From contig MESS01000138.1 in assembly GCA_001771055.1 (NCBI GenBank), positions 1 through 9,581 on the forward strand: a stretch of DNA of 9,581 bases, read 5' to 3'. A program made the position numbers and the translations under genes. Source of the DNA: Caldithrix sp. RBG_13_44_9 (lineage in GTDB: Bacteria > Calditrichota > Calditrichia > RBG-13-44-9). The notes below the pieces were generated by a model. That model searched no databases, was not told the DNA's origin, and saw only the letters and a program-made list of their open reading frames with translations. Positions 1-7,103 of this stretch are shown here, piece after piece. Positions within the stretch are counted from its first letter, which is position 1. Every line of letters begins with the position of its first letter.

Positions 1-247
1 AGATTCGAGTGGTTTTGATCAGTATAAAGCCTGGTCGTCTGACTTTTGATAATTTTTACTGGTGATTTCGTGTCTTATGTAAAGGCTAGAATTTTTCCCG
101 AAATTTTATCTCAAAAGAAATCCTGATAAAATGTGAGATATATCTATAAATTTATTCAATTGCATTGTTTAATTACTCTGGTAGAAATTATGGCTGGTTT
201 TGCAGACTATATCGAAATTCGTCATCCCCGGGGCTAATGAGTCAGGT

Positions 248-279
248 AAGCTCTGTATGTAAGGGAGGTGGCGGAGCTT
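248..279 (+). repeat. Imperfect hairpin with a G-rich loop in the leader
   Basis: AAGCTCTGT (248-256) can pair with GCGGAGCTT (271-279) in a 9-bp stem that includes two G-U pairs. The loop of about 14 nt contains AAGGGAGGTG. The four closely spaced GG runs at 263-274 could also form a weak two-tier G-quadruplex. It lies just upstream of the predicted promoter. It is therefore either a protein-binding site in DNA or, if an earlier promoter exists, part of a structured 5' leader RNA. I recognise no known riboswitch class. Confidence 0.35.
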
Positions 280-287
280 TAAGTAAA

Positions 288-333
288 TAAGGAGTTTATC
301 TTGAAACCTTTGATTATTTTGTTTATAATGTAA
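288..333 (+). other. Possible 10-codon upstream ORF with strong Shine-Dalgarno site
   Basis: TAAGGAG (288-294) lies six bases before a TTG at 301 that opens a 10-codon frame (MKPLIILFIM) ending at TAA 331-333. The site is better than that of any long gene in the window, and the stop is about 21-24 nt before the export gene start. However, the same bases form the promoter match at 301-329, and a transcript from that promoter would not include this ORF. It is meaningful only if transcription begins further upstream. Confidence 0.2.
301..329 (+). promoter_or_regulatory. Sigma70-type promoter for the EPS operon
   Basis: TTGAAA (301-306) matches five of six bases of the -35 consensus. It is followed by a 17-nt spacer (307-323) and a perfect -10 TATAAT (324-329). 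Transcription would start near 335-337, leaving a 5' leader of only about 20 nt before the export gene. The canonical form differs from the TAnnTTTG type used by Bacteroidota, a mild argument against that phylum. Confidence 0.6.
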
Positions 334-356
334 GCGGTAAACTTAACTGTGAATTG

Positions 357-971
357 ATGAAAAATTACCTTCTGTTTTCTCTAACAATACTGTTGTTATT
401 CTGCTGCTTGACAAAATCGATCCCGGGGCAGGTGCTTAAATCTGGAGATGGGGTAAGGGTCATCTTTTATAATATCAGTGATCCAATTTCAGGTGACTAC
501 TTTTGTCAGCAGGATGGGAATATTCAACTGCCTTATATCGGGTTGGTGCGGGGGCAGGAGCGGGAATTTAGTATGATCCATCAGGAAATTGTGGCTAAAT
601 ATGATTCGCTTTACCGGAATCCTGAACTCACCGTACAACCTCTTTTAAAAATAAATGTGATGGGAGAAGTCAAGAAGGCGGGCATCATCTATGTTACCGG
701 AGTGGAGACATTGCGAGATGCAATTGCTTTGGCAGGCGGAGAAACCAGCGATTCTAATCTGGAAAAGATTCATCTGATCCGGGGAAACCAAAGAATCGAT
801 ATCAACGCGAAGCAGATGATCAAGGAAGGGAAAAATTTGGACTCAGTAGGGTTGCAGTCTGGAGATCAGATTTTTGTACCGCGGGAGTGGTGGGTGGCAG
901 TGAGGAACTGGGGAGTAGTGGTATCAGCTGCCGGATTGGTAGTAGCCATCATTGCACTTCTTGCCAACTAG
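357..971 (+). CDS. Short Wza-like polysaccharide export protein (Poly_export + SLBB)
   Basis: This is a periplasmic or outer-membrane export component that should work with the tyrosine kinase encoded next. Numbering counts from the TTG at 354, one codon before the ATG at 357, which is the more ordinary start. Neither start has a clear Shine-Dalgarno site, and the frame upstream has no other start before a stop at 288-290. Residues 1-26 look like a signal peptide with a hydrophobic core (LLFSLTILLLF). There is no good lipobox. Residues 28-93 match the polysaccharide export domain, opening with LKSGDGVRV. Residues 99-175 are one SLBB domain (INVMGEVKKAG, then LRDAIALAGG). Residues 185-203 form a C-terminal hydrophobic helix. 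At about 205 residues it is roughly half the length of E. coli Wza and lacks the extra SLBB repeats. The family call is firm; whether it forms an outer-membrane pore alone is open. Confidence 0.88.
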   Translation: MKNYLLFSLTILLLFCCLTKSIPGQVLKSGDGVRVIFYNISDPISGDYFCQQDGNIQLPYIGLVRGQEREFSMIHQEIVAKYDSLYRNPELTVQPLLKINVMGEVKKAGIIYVTGVETLRDAIALAGGETSDSNLEKIHLIRGNQRIDINAKQMIKEGKNLDSVGLQSGDQIFVPREWWVAVRNWGVVVSAAGLVVAIIALLAN

Positions 972-1114
972 TTTTTCTGGCCAGGGATGGAATGAATAGC
1001 TGGCAGAGATACTTCTATCAAAAATCCACCCGGATTGTAAACATTCCGGATAAAGACCTTAATTCAAAATGATATTTCGAATAAATCTGATTAAAAGGTA
1101 GGTTTATATCATTT

Positions 1115-3532
1115 ATGGAACACACATCTGCGCAGGGACTGGATATTCGTCTGATATTTCAAGTGATTGAGCGAAAAAAAAACTATCTAATCGGCGTGGT
1201 ACTGTTTTTCCTGGTATTGGTTTTACTATATAATTTTTTAGCCACTCCGGTTTATCAGTCCTCAGTTTTGATAAAGAAAGAACAGATTTATGATTACCGG
1301 GATCCGGATCCGTTGAATCGGATTATGTCCCGGCAAACCACTGATGAAATTGATACCGAAATCGAAATCAATAAATCCAGATCGGTATTGGAAAAAGTTG
1401 TGCTGGAAAAGAAATTGTTTTTGCAGATTGAAAGCATCAAGTTATCAAAGGGAAAAAATATTAACCTGAATTATTCATATCCTTTATATGAACAATGGTT
1501 GGGAATTGAATCACCCTGGAAGGAACAACTCCCGCGTTTTGAAAATATTCAACTAAAACCAGATGAAGTGTCCCATGATTATCACTTGAAACTTTTCGGT
1601 GATAATCAATATTTGATCTTAGATGCTGAGAAGGACAATGTTATCATGTCCGGATCGGATCTGAATAATTCTGCTTTTAATTTGCCGAATCTCATTTTTA
1701 CTATGCAATGGTCAGCAGCTTCGGCCGGGAGTGAGGTATATTTTAATGTCCAAAATTTAGAGATAGTAGTTGAACAATTAGCGGAGCGAATTTCCATCCG
1801 TAAAATTGGCAAAACGAAAATATTTCAACTCTCGGTAAAGTCTGACTCACCCTTTGAGGCCCAGCTTCTGGCCGCTACGGTGGTAGATAAATTTCGGGAG
1901 GTCCGTCTAGAGCAGAAGCAGCAGACGGTTAAATATTCCTATGATTTTGCAGACCAGCAGCTGCAGCAAATAGATCAGAAATTAAAAGCAGCCGAAGACA
2001 CTTTAAGTAAGTTTAAATCAAAGCATAAAATTACCAGCATCGATGATAATTCGGCTGAAGTGGTCGATTTTTTAAGCAAGCTCGAAACGGAAAAAGTAAA
2101 TACTGATCTGGAATTAACAGAATATGAAAATAAGATCCAGGAAATGAGACGGGAGGTAAAAAATCGAGGTTATTTTGATCAAACCTACTTAACGCCAGAA
2201 AGCAATAACGAATCTTATTCACCTTTTTCGGTCCTGTTACGGCAATTATCAGATCTGGAGCTCAAGCGCCTGGAGCTGTTGCAAAAGAGGAAAGATACTC
2301 ACCCTGATGTGGTAACGATCAACGAACAGATCAGCCAGATTAAAGCCCAATTGACTGATTACAATCAGAATACGATTATTGCTTATCAGATCATCATCAA
2401 TTCCCTCCGGGAGAAACAGAATCGTCTGCTGAGTCTTATTCAGAAATATTCCGGCCGCATAGAATCCCTTCCGGCCGAAGAATCACAGCTGGCAGAATTA
2501 ATCCGCCAAAAGGAAGTTTATGCAAAGATGTTTTCACTGCTATTGGATAAGCGGGAGGAAATGCGGATGGCAGAATTATCAAAGCTGCAGGATATAATTG
2601 TAGTTGATCCCGCTCAAAAGCCTTTAAAACCCATATCACCCCGTAAGAGCCTGAATGTAATATTGGCTCTGTTGGCGGGAGTTATGCTGGGTCTGACGGC
2701 TATTTTTGTATTAGAACATTTCGAAAAGAGACTGACAAATCTAGATGATGTGGAGCGGTTATTCAGTGTGACGTTGATGGGAATCCTGCCAGTGTATGAC
2801 GCCCAATTACGAGAGCAAATCCGGAATTCAAAGTCCATTGAAGAAAGAGCTGTAGTTTTAATAAAAGAGCAATATGCTTTTAAAGAAATGTACCGGTTGC
2901 TGCGGACCAAGATTGGAAATATTCCCGGCGGTAAAATGATGATGTTTACCAGTTGTGAAGAAAATACCGGAAAGACGACTGTTATCTCCAATCTGGCACT
3001 ATCATTTGCCAAAATGGGTAAAAAAGTGCTGGTGCTGGACTGTGATTTAAGGAAGGGCAAGATCGGCAAATTTTTTGACCTGCCTGAGAATGCCCGGGGT
3101 ATGATCGATTATTTGTCAAATAACCAGAATCGGCCGGAAGTTTATAATAACTTTAGTTTTCTTACCCAGCAAACTCTGGCTGTTGTTCCTAATGGCGGTT
3201 ATACCGATGATTCAAGTGAACTCCTCAGTGCGATGGCAGTAAAGTCAATGCTGGAAGATTTTCAGAAAGCATATGACTACATTCTGATAGACACTCCTCC
3301 CATCACCAAGGTTTCGGATGTACTGATCCTGGGTGATTTCGTCAAGGACATCATCCTCATTGTCCGCCCCTTTCTCACCTATAAAGAGGCAATCCGGGGT
3401 GCACTCGAAGAAATGAGGCAGGCTGGTTTGAATCTCCAGGGGGTGGTGGTGAATGGTTTTAATGTCGGGAAATCTGCTTACTATTATCGCTATGGTCATG
3501 GGTATAATTACCAAACCATTTCTGAGTCGTAA
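1115..3532 (+). CDS. Wzz/Wzc-type polysaccharide co-polymerase with BY-kinase domain
   Basis: This inner-membrane protein should control chain length and export through cycles of tyrosine autophosphorylation. The Wzz domain starts at the N-terminus, with membrane helix 1 at about 24-43. A long periplasmic region follows, with helical coiled-coil stretches at about 265-345 and 372-480. Membrane helix 2 (about 513-533) follows the proline-rich segment DPAQKPLKPISP. The cytoplasmic kinase has an EMYRLLR motif (591-597) that fits the EX2RX2R oligomerisation motif. It also has Walker A (SCEENTGKTT, 613-622), Walker A' (VLDCDLR, ending at 646) and Walker B (ILIDTPP, 723-729). The tail has a tyrosine cluster at 789, 790, 791, 793, 797 and 799. 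The P-loop is unusual: common BY-kinases have PG before xGK, here EN. The 805-residue length is typical of fused forms. The start is preceded by AAAAGGTAGG at 1093-1102. It lies 143 nt after the export gene and is probably co-transcribed. Confidence 0.93.
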   Translation: MEHTSAQGLDIRLIFQVIERKKNYLIGVVLFFLVLVLLYNFLATPVYQSSVLIKKEQIYDYRDPDPLNRIMSRQTTDEIDTEIEINKSRSVLEKVVLEKKLFLQIESIKLSKGKNINLNYSYPLYEQWLGIESPWKEQLPRFENIQLKPDEVSHDYHLKLFGDNQYLILDAEKDNVIMSGSDLNNSAFNLPNLIFTMQWSAASAGSEVYFNVQNLEIVVEQLAERISIRKIGKTKIFQLSVKSDSPFEAQLLAATVVDKFREVRLEQKQQTVKYSYDFADQQLQQIDQKLKAAEDTLSKFKSKHKITSIDDNSAEVVDFLSKLETEKVNTDLELTEYENKIQEMRREVKNRGYFDQTYLTPESNNESYSPFSVLLRQLSDLELKRLELLQKRKDTHPDVVTINEQISQIKAQLTDYNQNTIIAYQIIINSLREKQNRLLSLIQKYSGRIESLPAEESQLAELIRQKEVYAKMFSLLLDKREEMRMAELSKLQDIIVVDPAQKPLKPISPRKSLNVILALLAGVMLGLTAIFVLEHFEKRLTNLDDVERLFSVTLMGILPVYDAQLREQIRNSKSIEERAVVLIKEQYAFKEMYRLLRTKIGNIPGGKMMMFTSCEENTGKTTVISNLALSFAKMGKKVLVLDCDLRKGKIGKFFDLPENARGMIDYLSNNQNRPEVYNNFSFLTQQTLAVVPNGGYTDDSSELLSAMAVKSMLEDFQKAYDYILIDTPPITKVSDVLILGDFVKDIILIVRPFLTYKEAIRGALEEMRQAGLNLQGVVVNGFNVGKSAYYYRYGHGYNYQTISES

Positions 3533-3804
3533 GAGCTTAATAATGAACCTGCGATTTTAATTCTGCGGTGATCGGTTTTTCAATTTGCTGATAAAAAAGA
3601 AAACCTTCCTGTCTCAGCTTCAAAGAATTGAATCGAAATATTGAGACATCGTTATACTGCTGGTTCCTGATCTAAAAAAAGATCTTTGGTATAATTCTAT
3701 CGAGCTGCGGATAAACCCGGGGATCAAAACCTGATTTAAGATCAGTCAATTCAACCATTACAGGTTCAAAATAAATTATTACAAAGGAAGATATATCAGT
3801 TCAG
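3533..3804 (+). promoter_or_regulatory. Intergenic region with possible internal promoter and paired operator-like repeats
   Basis: This 272-nt gap has no gene I can support. It contains a perfect TATAAT at 3690-3695. The nearest -35-like hexamer (TTCCTG, 3664-3669) is poor and 20 nt away, so the promoter call is tentative. Two related elements occur 64 bp apart: CCTGATCTAA plus AGATC at 3666-3684, and CCTGATTTAAGATC at 3730-3743. The second contains the inverted repeat CTGAT-TTAAG-ATCAG (3731-3745). They could be operator sites controlling the downstream genes separately from the first two. I see no clear rho-independent terminator after the kinase gene. Confidence 0.3.
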
Positions 3805-5094
3805 ATGTCAAACCATTTTAGAAACTACTCTGATAAATTAATGGCTGATCTGCCACCGCAGGAAGGTTGGTACCTTCTAAAGGATTTCCAAATTCTTTTA
3901 AACAGGGAAAAAAATCGCAGTTCCAGAAACGGTTTACCCCTGACTTATGTGGTCATTCAGATCAGCGATTTGGATCAGCATGAAGTGAATTTCACTGATG
4001 AAGATTATTTTGCCTTTTATAAAAACCTGATCAGTATCATCACAAAAAATGCCCGAAATAGCGATTTAAAGACGCTGTTGAGCATGGATAAAGTCGGATT
4101 GTTATTGGTGGATACCTCTCTGGAAGGAGCCAAAGCTTTTGTGAATAAAATCCTGGAAAAAATATCTGATTTCTATCGTTCCCAAACACGGATGAGCGGG
4201 GACCGGTTTATAAAGAATATTAAGATTTCATTAAATTCGCTTCATATTGTCGGGACAGAGCGGATCAGCGAGAACAGATCAATTCAATTGGGTGCCGGAG
4301 TAAACCCCAAAAATATTCCAAATGATAAAAGCGACCTGCAACAACGAATTAGCCTTCCTGCTGAAGGACTTCAGGTTTTACCGGCCGGCAATGGCTCGCT
4401 CAGTTTATCTTCGGCCGAGTCTGTTTCCGAAGATATTCTCAGTGGATTGAAATTTGATTATCCATTTTTTAAAAGACTTTTAGATATCTTTGGTTCAGTG
4501 GGTGCCATTATTTTATTCATGCCGTTAATGTTGTTAATTGCCGGTTTTGTAAAACTAACCTCCAGAGGACCCATATTCTTCAAACAGGAGCGGATTGGGT
4601 ATCTCGGCAGGCCGTTCATTTTCAGAAAATTCCGTACGATGACGGTTAATTCGGATGAATCGATTCATAAGGAATACGTTACCAAACTTATCCAGGGGAA
4701 GAATCAGGAAATAAATCATGGCACGGATGATCAGCCGCTTTATAAGATAATAAATGATCCCCGGATCACTCCCCTGGGACAAATTTTACGGAAAACCAGT
4801 CTGGATGAATTGCCGCAGTTTTTCAATGTGCTTAAAGGAGAGATGAGCCTGGTGGGTCCCCGGCCACCCATACCCTATGAAATAGTCCATTACCAGAACT
4901 GGCACCTGCGGCGAGTGCTGGATGTCAAACCCGGCATTACCGGACTGTGGCAGGTGAGCGGACGGAGTATTACTACCTTCAATGAAATGGTACGGCTGGA
5001 TCTGCAATATACCCAGCATCAATCCTTTTCTCTGGATCTACGGATTATTCTTAAAACCTTTGCGGCACTTTATAATACCAAGGGTGCTTTGTAA
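3805..5094 (+). CDS. Phosphoglycosyl transferase (PglC/WcaJ-type) with N-terminal degenerate GGDEF-like domain
   Basis: It moves a sugar 1-phosphate from a nucleotide sugar to undecaprenyl phosphate at the inner membrane, the first step of repeat-unit assembly. The catalytic part spans about 217-429. It has a hydrophobic membrane-associated helix (about 224-247, interrupted by P240), the FRKFRTM motif (273-279), the D334-E335 pair in SLDELPQ, GPRPP (351-355) and KPGITGLWQVSGR (375-387). WcaJ-type relatives usually carry N-terminal membrane helices; this protein instead has a soluble domain at about 20-155. By eye that domain follows the GGDEF fold pattern: LTYVVIQIS for the metal-binding strand, SMDKV (93-97) where GGDEF should be, then LLLVDTSLEGA. 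The catalytic residues are gone, but R84-N-S-D87 sits exactly five residues before SMDKV, like a c-di-GMP I-site. A Ser-rich linker (about 190-212) joins the two parts. AAAGGAAG (3783-3790) is a rather distant ribosome-binding site. The transferase call is firm; the GGDEF relationship is inferred. Confidence 0.93.
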   Translation: MSNHFRNYSDKLMADLPPQEGWYLLKDFQILLNREKNRSSRNGLPLTYVVIQISDLDQHEVNFTDEDYFAFYKNLISIITKNARNSDLKTLLSMDKVGLLLVDTSLEGAKAFVNKILEKISDFYRSQTRMSGDRFIKNIKISLNSLHIVGTERISENRSIQLGAGVNPKNIPNDKSDLQQRISLPAEGLQVLPAGNGSLSLSSAESVSEDILSGLKFDYPFFKRLLDIFGSVGAIILFMPLMLLIAGFVKLTSRGPIFFKQERIGYLGRPFIFRKFRTMTVNSDESIHKEYVTKLIQGKNQEINHGTDDQPLYKIINDPRITPLGQILRKTSLDELPQFFNVLKGEMSLVGPRPPIPYEIVHYQNWHLRRVLDVKPGITGLWQVSGRSITTFNEMVRLDLQYTQHQSFSLDLRIILKTFAALYNTKGAL

Positions 5095-5127
5095 TCATCG
5101 ACTTTTTTTGACTTAAAAACTGCGACC

Positions 5128-6159
5128 ATGAAATTACAAGTTGTAAATCCACTTGAGACCGCGGATTGGGATCATACTGTACTTTCTTTTAAAAATTATT
5201 CTTTTTTTCATAGTCAGGCTTGGGGAAGAATTCTGAGTGAAAGTTATGGGTACAAGCCTTCATATTTTTGTTGGACAGTGAATGATCTATATCATCAAAT
5301 TGCAGCTGTAATGGAAATCAATAGTTTTATTACCGGTAGAAGAGGAGTTTCTTTACCTTTTACCGATGAATGTGAACCTTTGGTACATCAGGTAAGTGAA
5401 AATCATTTTTTCAAGGACCTGATTGAATATGGCCAATTATCCTCATGGAAAACATTAGAATTACGAGGCTTGACATTCACACCGGAAAATATTCCTTCGT
5501 CTGAAATCTACTTAGGGCACACTCTGACCTTGAATCCCGGAGTTGAGTTTTTATATTCTGGATTCAGAAATACCACAAAAAACAATATAAAAAAAGCGCT
5601 GAGAAAAAAGCTCCAGATCATCTTTTCTAATTCATACGATTCATTGAAAATATTTTACCGACTTAACTGTTTAACTCGAAAACGGCATGGATTACCTCCG
5701 CAACCTTTTCAGTTTTTTCATAACCTTTATAAACATATTATTCATCAAGAAAAGGGATTCATTGTGCTGGCCAGCTATAAAGAAAAAATTGTTGCTGGAA
5801 TAATTGTAGTTCATTTTGGAAGGCGTGCCATATTAAAGTATAATGCTTCTGATTATGTATATAAGAACTTAAACGCGAATTATTTGCTGGTATGGGAAAT
5901 TATTCAACACTATGTAAAAAATGGCTTTGAATCCTTGAATTTTGGAAGAACAAATATTCATGTGCCCGGATTAAAGGAATTCAAAATTGGTTGGGGGTCA
6001 AAAGAGTATATGATAAAGTATTATAAATATAATTTTCGTGATAAGGCATTTATTTCTGCTCAAAACAAGGAATTTGGTTTTCATAATGCGATATTTCGTA
6101 AACTTAATTTATCGCTGCTTAAATGGATCGGAGAAAAGCTCTATAAACATGTTGGTTAG
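5128..6159 (+). CDS. FemAB/GNAT-fold acyl- or aminoacyltransferase of an EPS locus
   Basis: It belongs to the FemAB-related GNAT-fold proteins common in polysaccharide clusters, including those tied to exosortase/PEP-CTERM systems. It probably transfers an acyl or aminoacyl group to an amino sugar of the repeat unit, but donor and acceptor cannot be read from the sequence. Visible family marks are FHSQAWGRIL (27-36), the basic stretch beginning RNTTKNNIKKALRK (147-160), TRKRHGLPPQP (183-193), NANYLLVWEII (249-259), NFGRT (271-275) and GLKEFKIGWG (281-290). No signal peptide or membrane helix is evident, so it should be cytoplasmic. The length of 343 residues is normal. It begins 33 nt after the transferase gene with no clear Shine-Dalgarno site. 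Its base composition drops sharply: a hand count of 5581-5640 gives 18 G+C in 60, against 34 in 60 at 4861-4920. Confidence 0.8.
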   Translation: MKLQVVNPLETADWDHTVLSFKNYSFFHSQAWGRILSESYGYKPSYFCWTVNDLYHQIAAVMEINSFITGRRGVSLPFTDECEPLVHQVSENHFFKDLIEYGQLSSWKTLELRGLTFTPENIPSSEIYLGHTLTLNPGVEFLYSGFRNTTKNNIKKALRKKLQIIFSNSYDSLKIFYRLNCLTRKRHGLPPQPFQFFHNLYKHIIHQEKGFIVLASYKEKIVAGIIVVHFGRRAILKYNASDYVYKNLNANYLLVWEIIQHYVKNGFESLNFGRTNIHVPGLKEFKIGWGSKEYMIKYYKYNFRDKAFISAQNKEFGFHNAIFRKLNLSLLKWIGEKLYKHVG

Positions 6160-6174
6160 TAAGGGCGATTATTT

Positions 6175-7095
6175 ATGGATTTTATAGCTTACTACTATTT
6201 GCTTAGGCCAATCATCCCCAGAAGAATACAAGTTATTTTTCGAAGAATTCTGGTTCAAATCCAAAAGGAAAAAAACTCGCACATCTGGCCCATTGATGAA
6301 GGAGCCAAAGAACCACCTGAAGACTGGCAGGGATGGCCGAATGGTAAAAAATTTTGTTTGGTTCTCACTCACGATGTTGAAGCAGAGAAAGGATATAAGA
6401 AATTTCGTCAGTTAATGCTTTTGGAAAAAGAACTCGGTTTTAGATCCTCATTTAATTTTGTACCAGAACGTTATCATATAGATGATCATGCAATCCATGA
6501 AATAAAAGCGAATGGCTTTGAAGTTGGAGTTCATGGATTAAAACATGACGGTAAACTCTATCAGTCCTTTGAAATATTTAAAGAAAGAGCATACAAAATT
6601 AATCAATATCTGAGTGCCTGGGAGGCAAAAGGATTTCGTTCTCCCTCCATGCAACATCATTTACCGTGGCTCCATTTATTAAATATTGATTATGATGCTT
6701 CAACTTTCGATACCGATCCATTTGAACCCCAGCCTGATGGAATTAGAAAGATTTTCCCTTTCTGGTATATCAATAACTCAACAGATAGAAATTTTATTGA
6801 ACTACCCTATACTCTGCCTCAAGACTTCACTTTATTTATTCTTATGAAAGAGAATAATATTGAGATATGGAAGAAAAAACTTGATTGGATTATTAAAAAT
6901 GGAGGGATGGCCCTACTTATAACACATCCAGATTACATAAATTATGATAATAGTATAAATGTATTCGACGAATATCCGCTTCAATATTATCAAGATTTTC
7001 TGAATTATATCCAACAAAAGTATTCAGGATTATATTGGAATCCGCTTCCAGCAGAGTTGGCCAAATTTTGGAAAACCAGGGCCGTTCGGAAGTGA
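6175..7095 (+). CDS. NodB-type polysaccharide deacetylase
   Basis: This is a metal-dependent carbohydrate esterase-like enzyme (NodB homology domain) that probably removes N- or O-acetyl groups from the polysaccharide or its lipid-linked precursor. Motif 1 is THDVE (65-69) in place of the common TFDDG, a form seen in deacetylases of EPS loci. Motif 2 is HGLKHD (120-125), giving metal-binding His120 and His124 next to Asp67. The arginine motif is FRSPS (154-158), followed by TFDTDPFEPQP (177-187). The late histidine lies in ITHPDY (249-254). There is no signal peptide; the basic N-terminus (RPIIPRRIQVIFRR) suggests a cytoplasmic or membrane-associated enzyme. It starts 15 nt after the FemAB-like gene, with AAGGG at 6161-6165, so the two are almost certainly co-translated and may act in sequence on one amino sugar. 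Low G+C matches its upstream neighbour. Confidence 0.88.
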   Translation: MDFIAYYYLLRPIIPRRIQVIFRRILVQIQKEKNSHIWPIDEGAKEPPEDWQGWPNGKKFCLVLTHDVEAEKGYKKFRQLMLLEKELGFRSSFNFVPERYHIDDHAIHEIKANGFEVGVHGLKHDGKLYQSFEIFKERAYKINQYLSAWEAKGFRSPSMQHHLPWLHLLNIDYDASTFDTDPFEPQPDGIRKIFPFWYINNSTDRNFIELPYTLPQDFTLFILMKENNIEIWKKKLDWIIKNGGMALLITHPDYINYDNSINVFDEYPLQYYQDFLNYIQQKYSGLYWNPLPAELAKFWKTRAVRK

Positions 7096-7103
7096 AAAAT
7101 AAT

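Larger units (their letters stand above)
1..353. other. Non-coding leader upstream of the EPS cluster
   Basis: I see no convincing gene here on either strand. Two short open frames enter from the left edge on the + strand, one ending at TGA 47-49 (last residues KAWSSDF) and one at TGA 63-65 (last residues FDNFYW). Either could be the tail of an upstream gene, but neither is recognisable. The rest holds inverted repeats: ATTTTATC 103-110 with GATAAAAT 125-132, the palindrome AGATATATCT 136-145, the palindrome CCCCGGGG 226-233, and a stem at 248-279. A strong promoter match sits at 301-329. The region looks like a control region for the cluster that follows. Confidence 0.6.

Noticed and set aside
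190..280. Possible c-di-GMP (GEMM) riboswitch in the leader, tempting because of the GGDEF-like domain downstream
   Set aside because: The conserved GEMM-I core motifs are not present, and the best promoter lies downstream of this region.
1030..1049. CCGGA...TCCGG inverted repeat between the export and kinase genes
   Set aside because: It has a 5-bp stem, a 10-nt loop and no T tract. This is too weak to call a terminator, and the two genes very likely share a transcript.
887..1072. 61-codon + strand frame overlapping the end of the export gene
   Set aside because: Most of it is an out-of-frame reading of the SLBB protein's C-terminus. Its sequence has no domain-like character and no ribosome-binding site.
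2451..2492. Repeated TTCCGGCCG sequences inside the kinase gene
   Set aside because: They lie within a well-conserved reading frame and are explained by codon choice. No longer repeat unit surrounds them.
2436..3514. Reverse-strand open frames of 67, 151 and 89 codons within the kinase gene
   Set aside because: They lie opposite a clearly coding gene with intact family motifs and have no promoter or ribosome-binding site. They show no recognisable motif.
4555..5022. Two reverse-strand open frames within the phosphoglycosyl transferase gene
   Set aside because: They fall opposite the conserved catalytic core, whose codon constraints explain the lack of stops.
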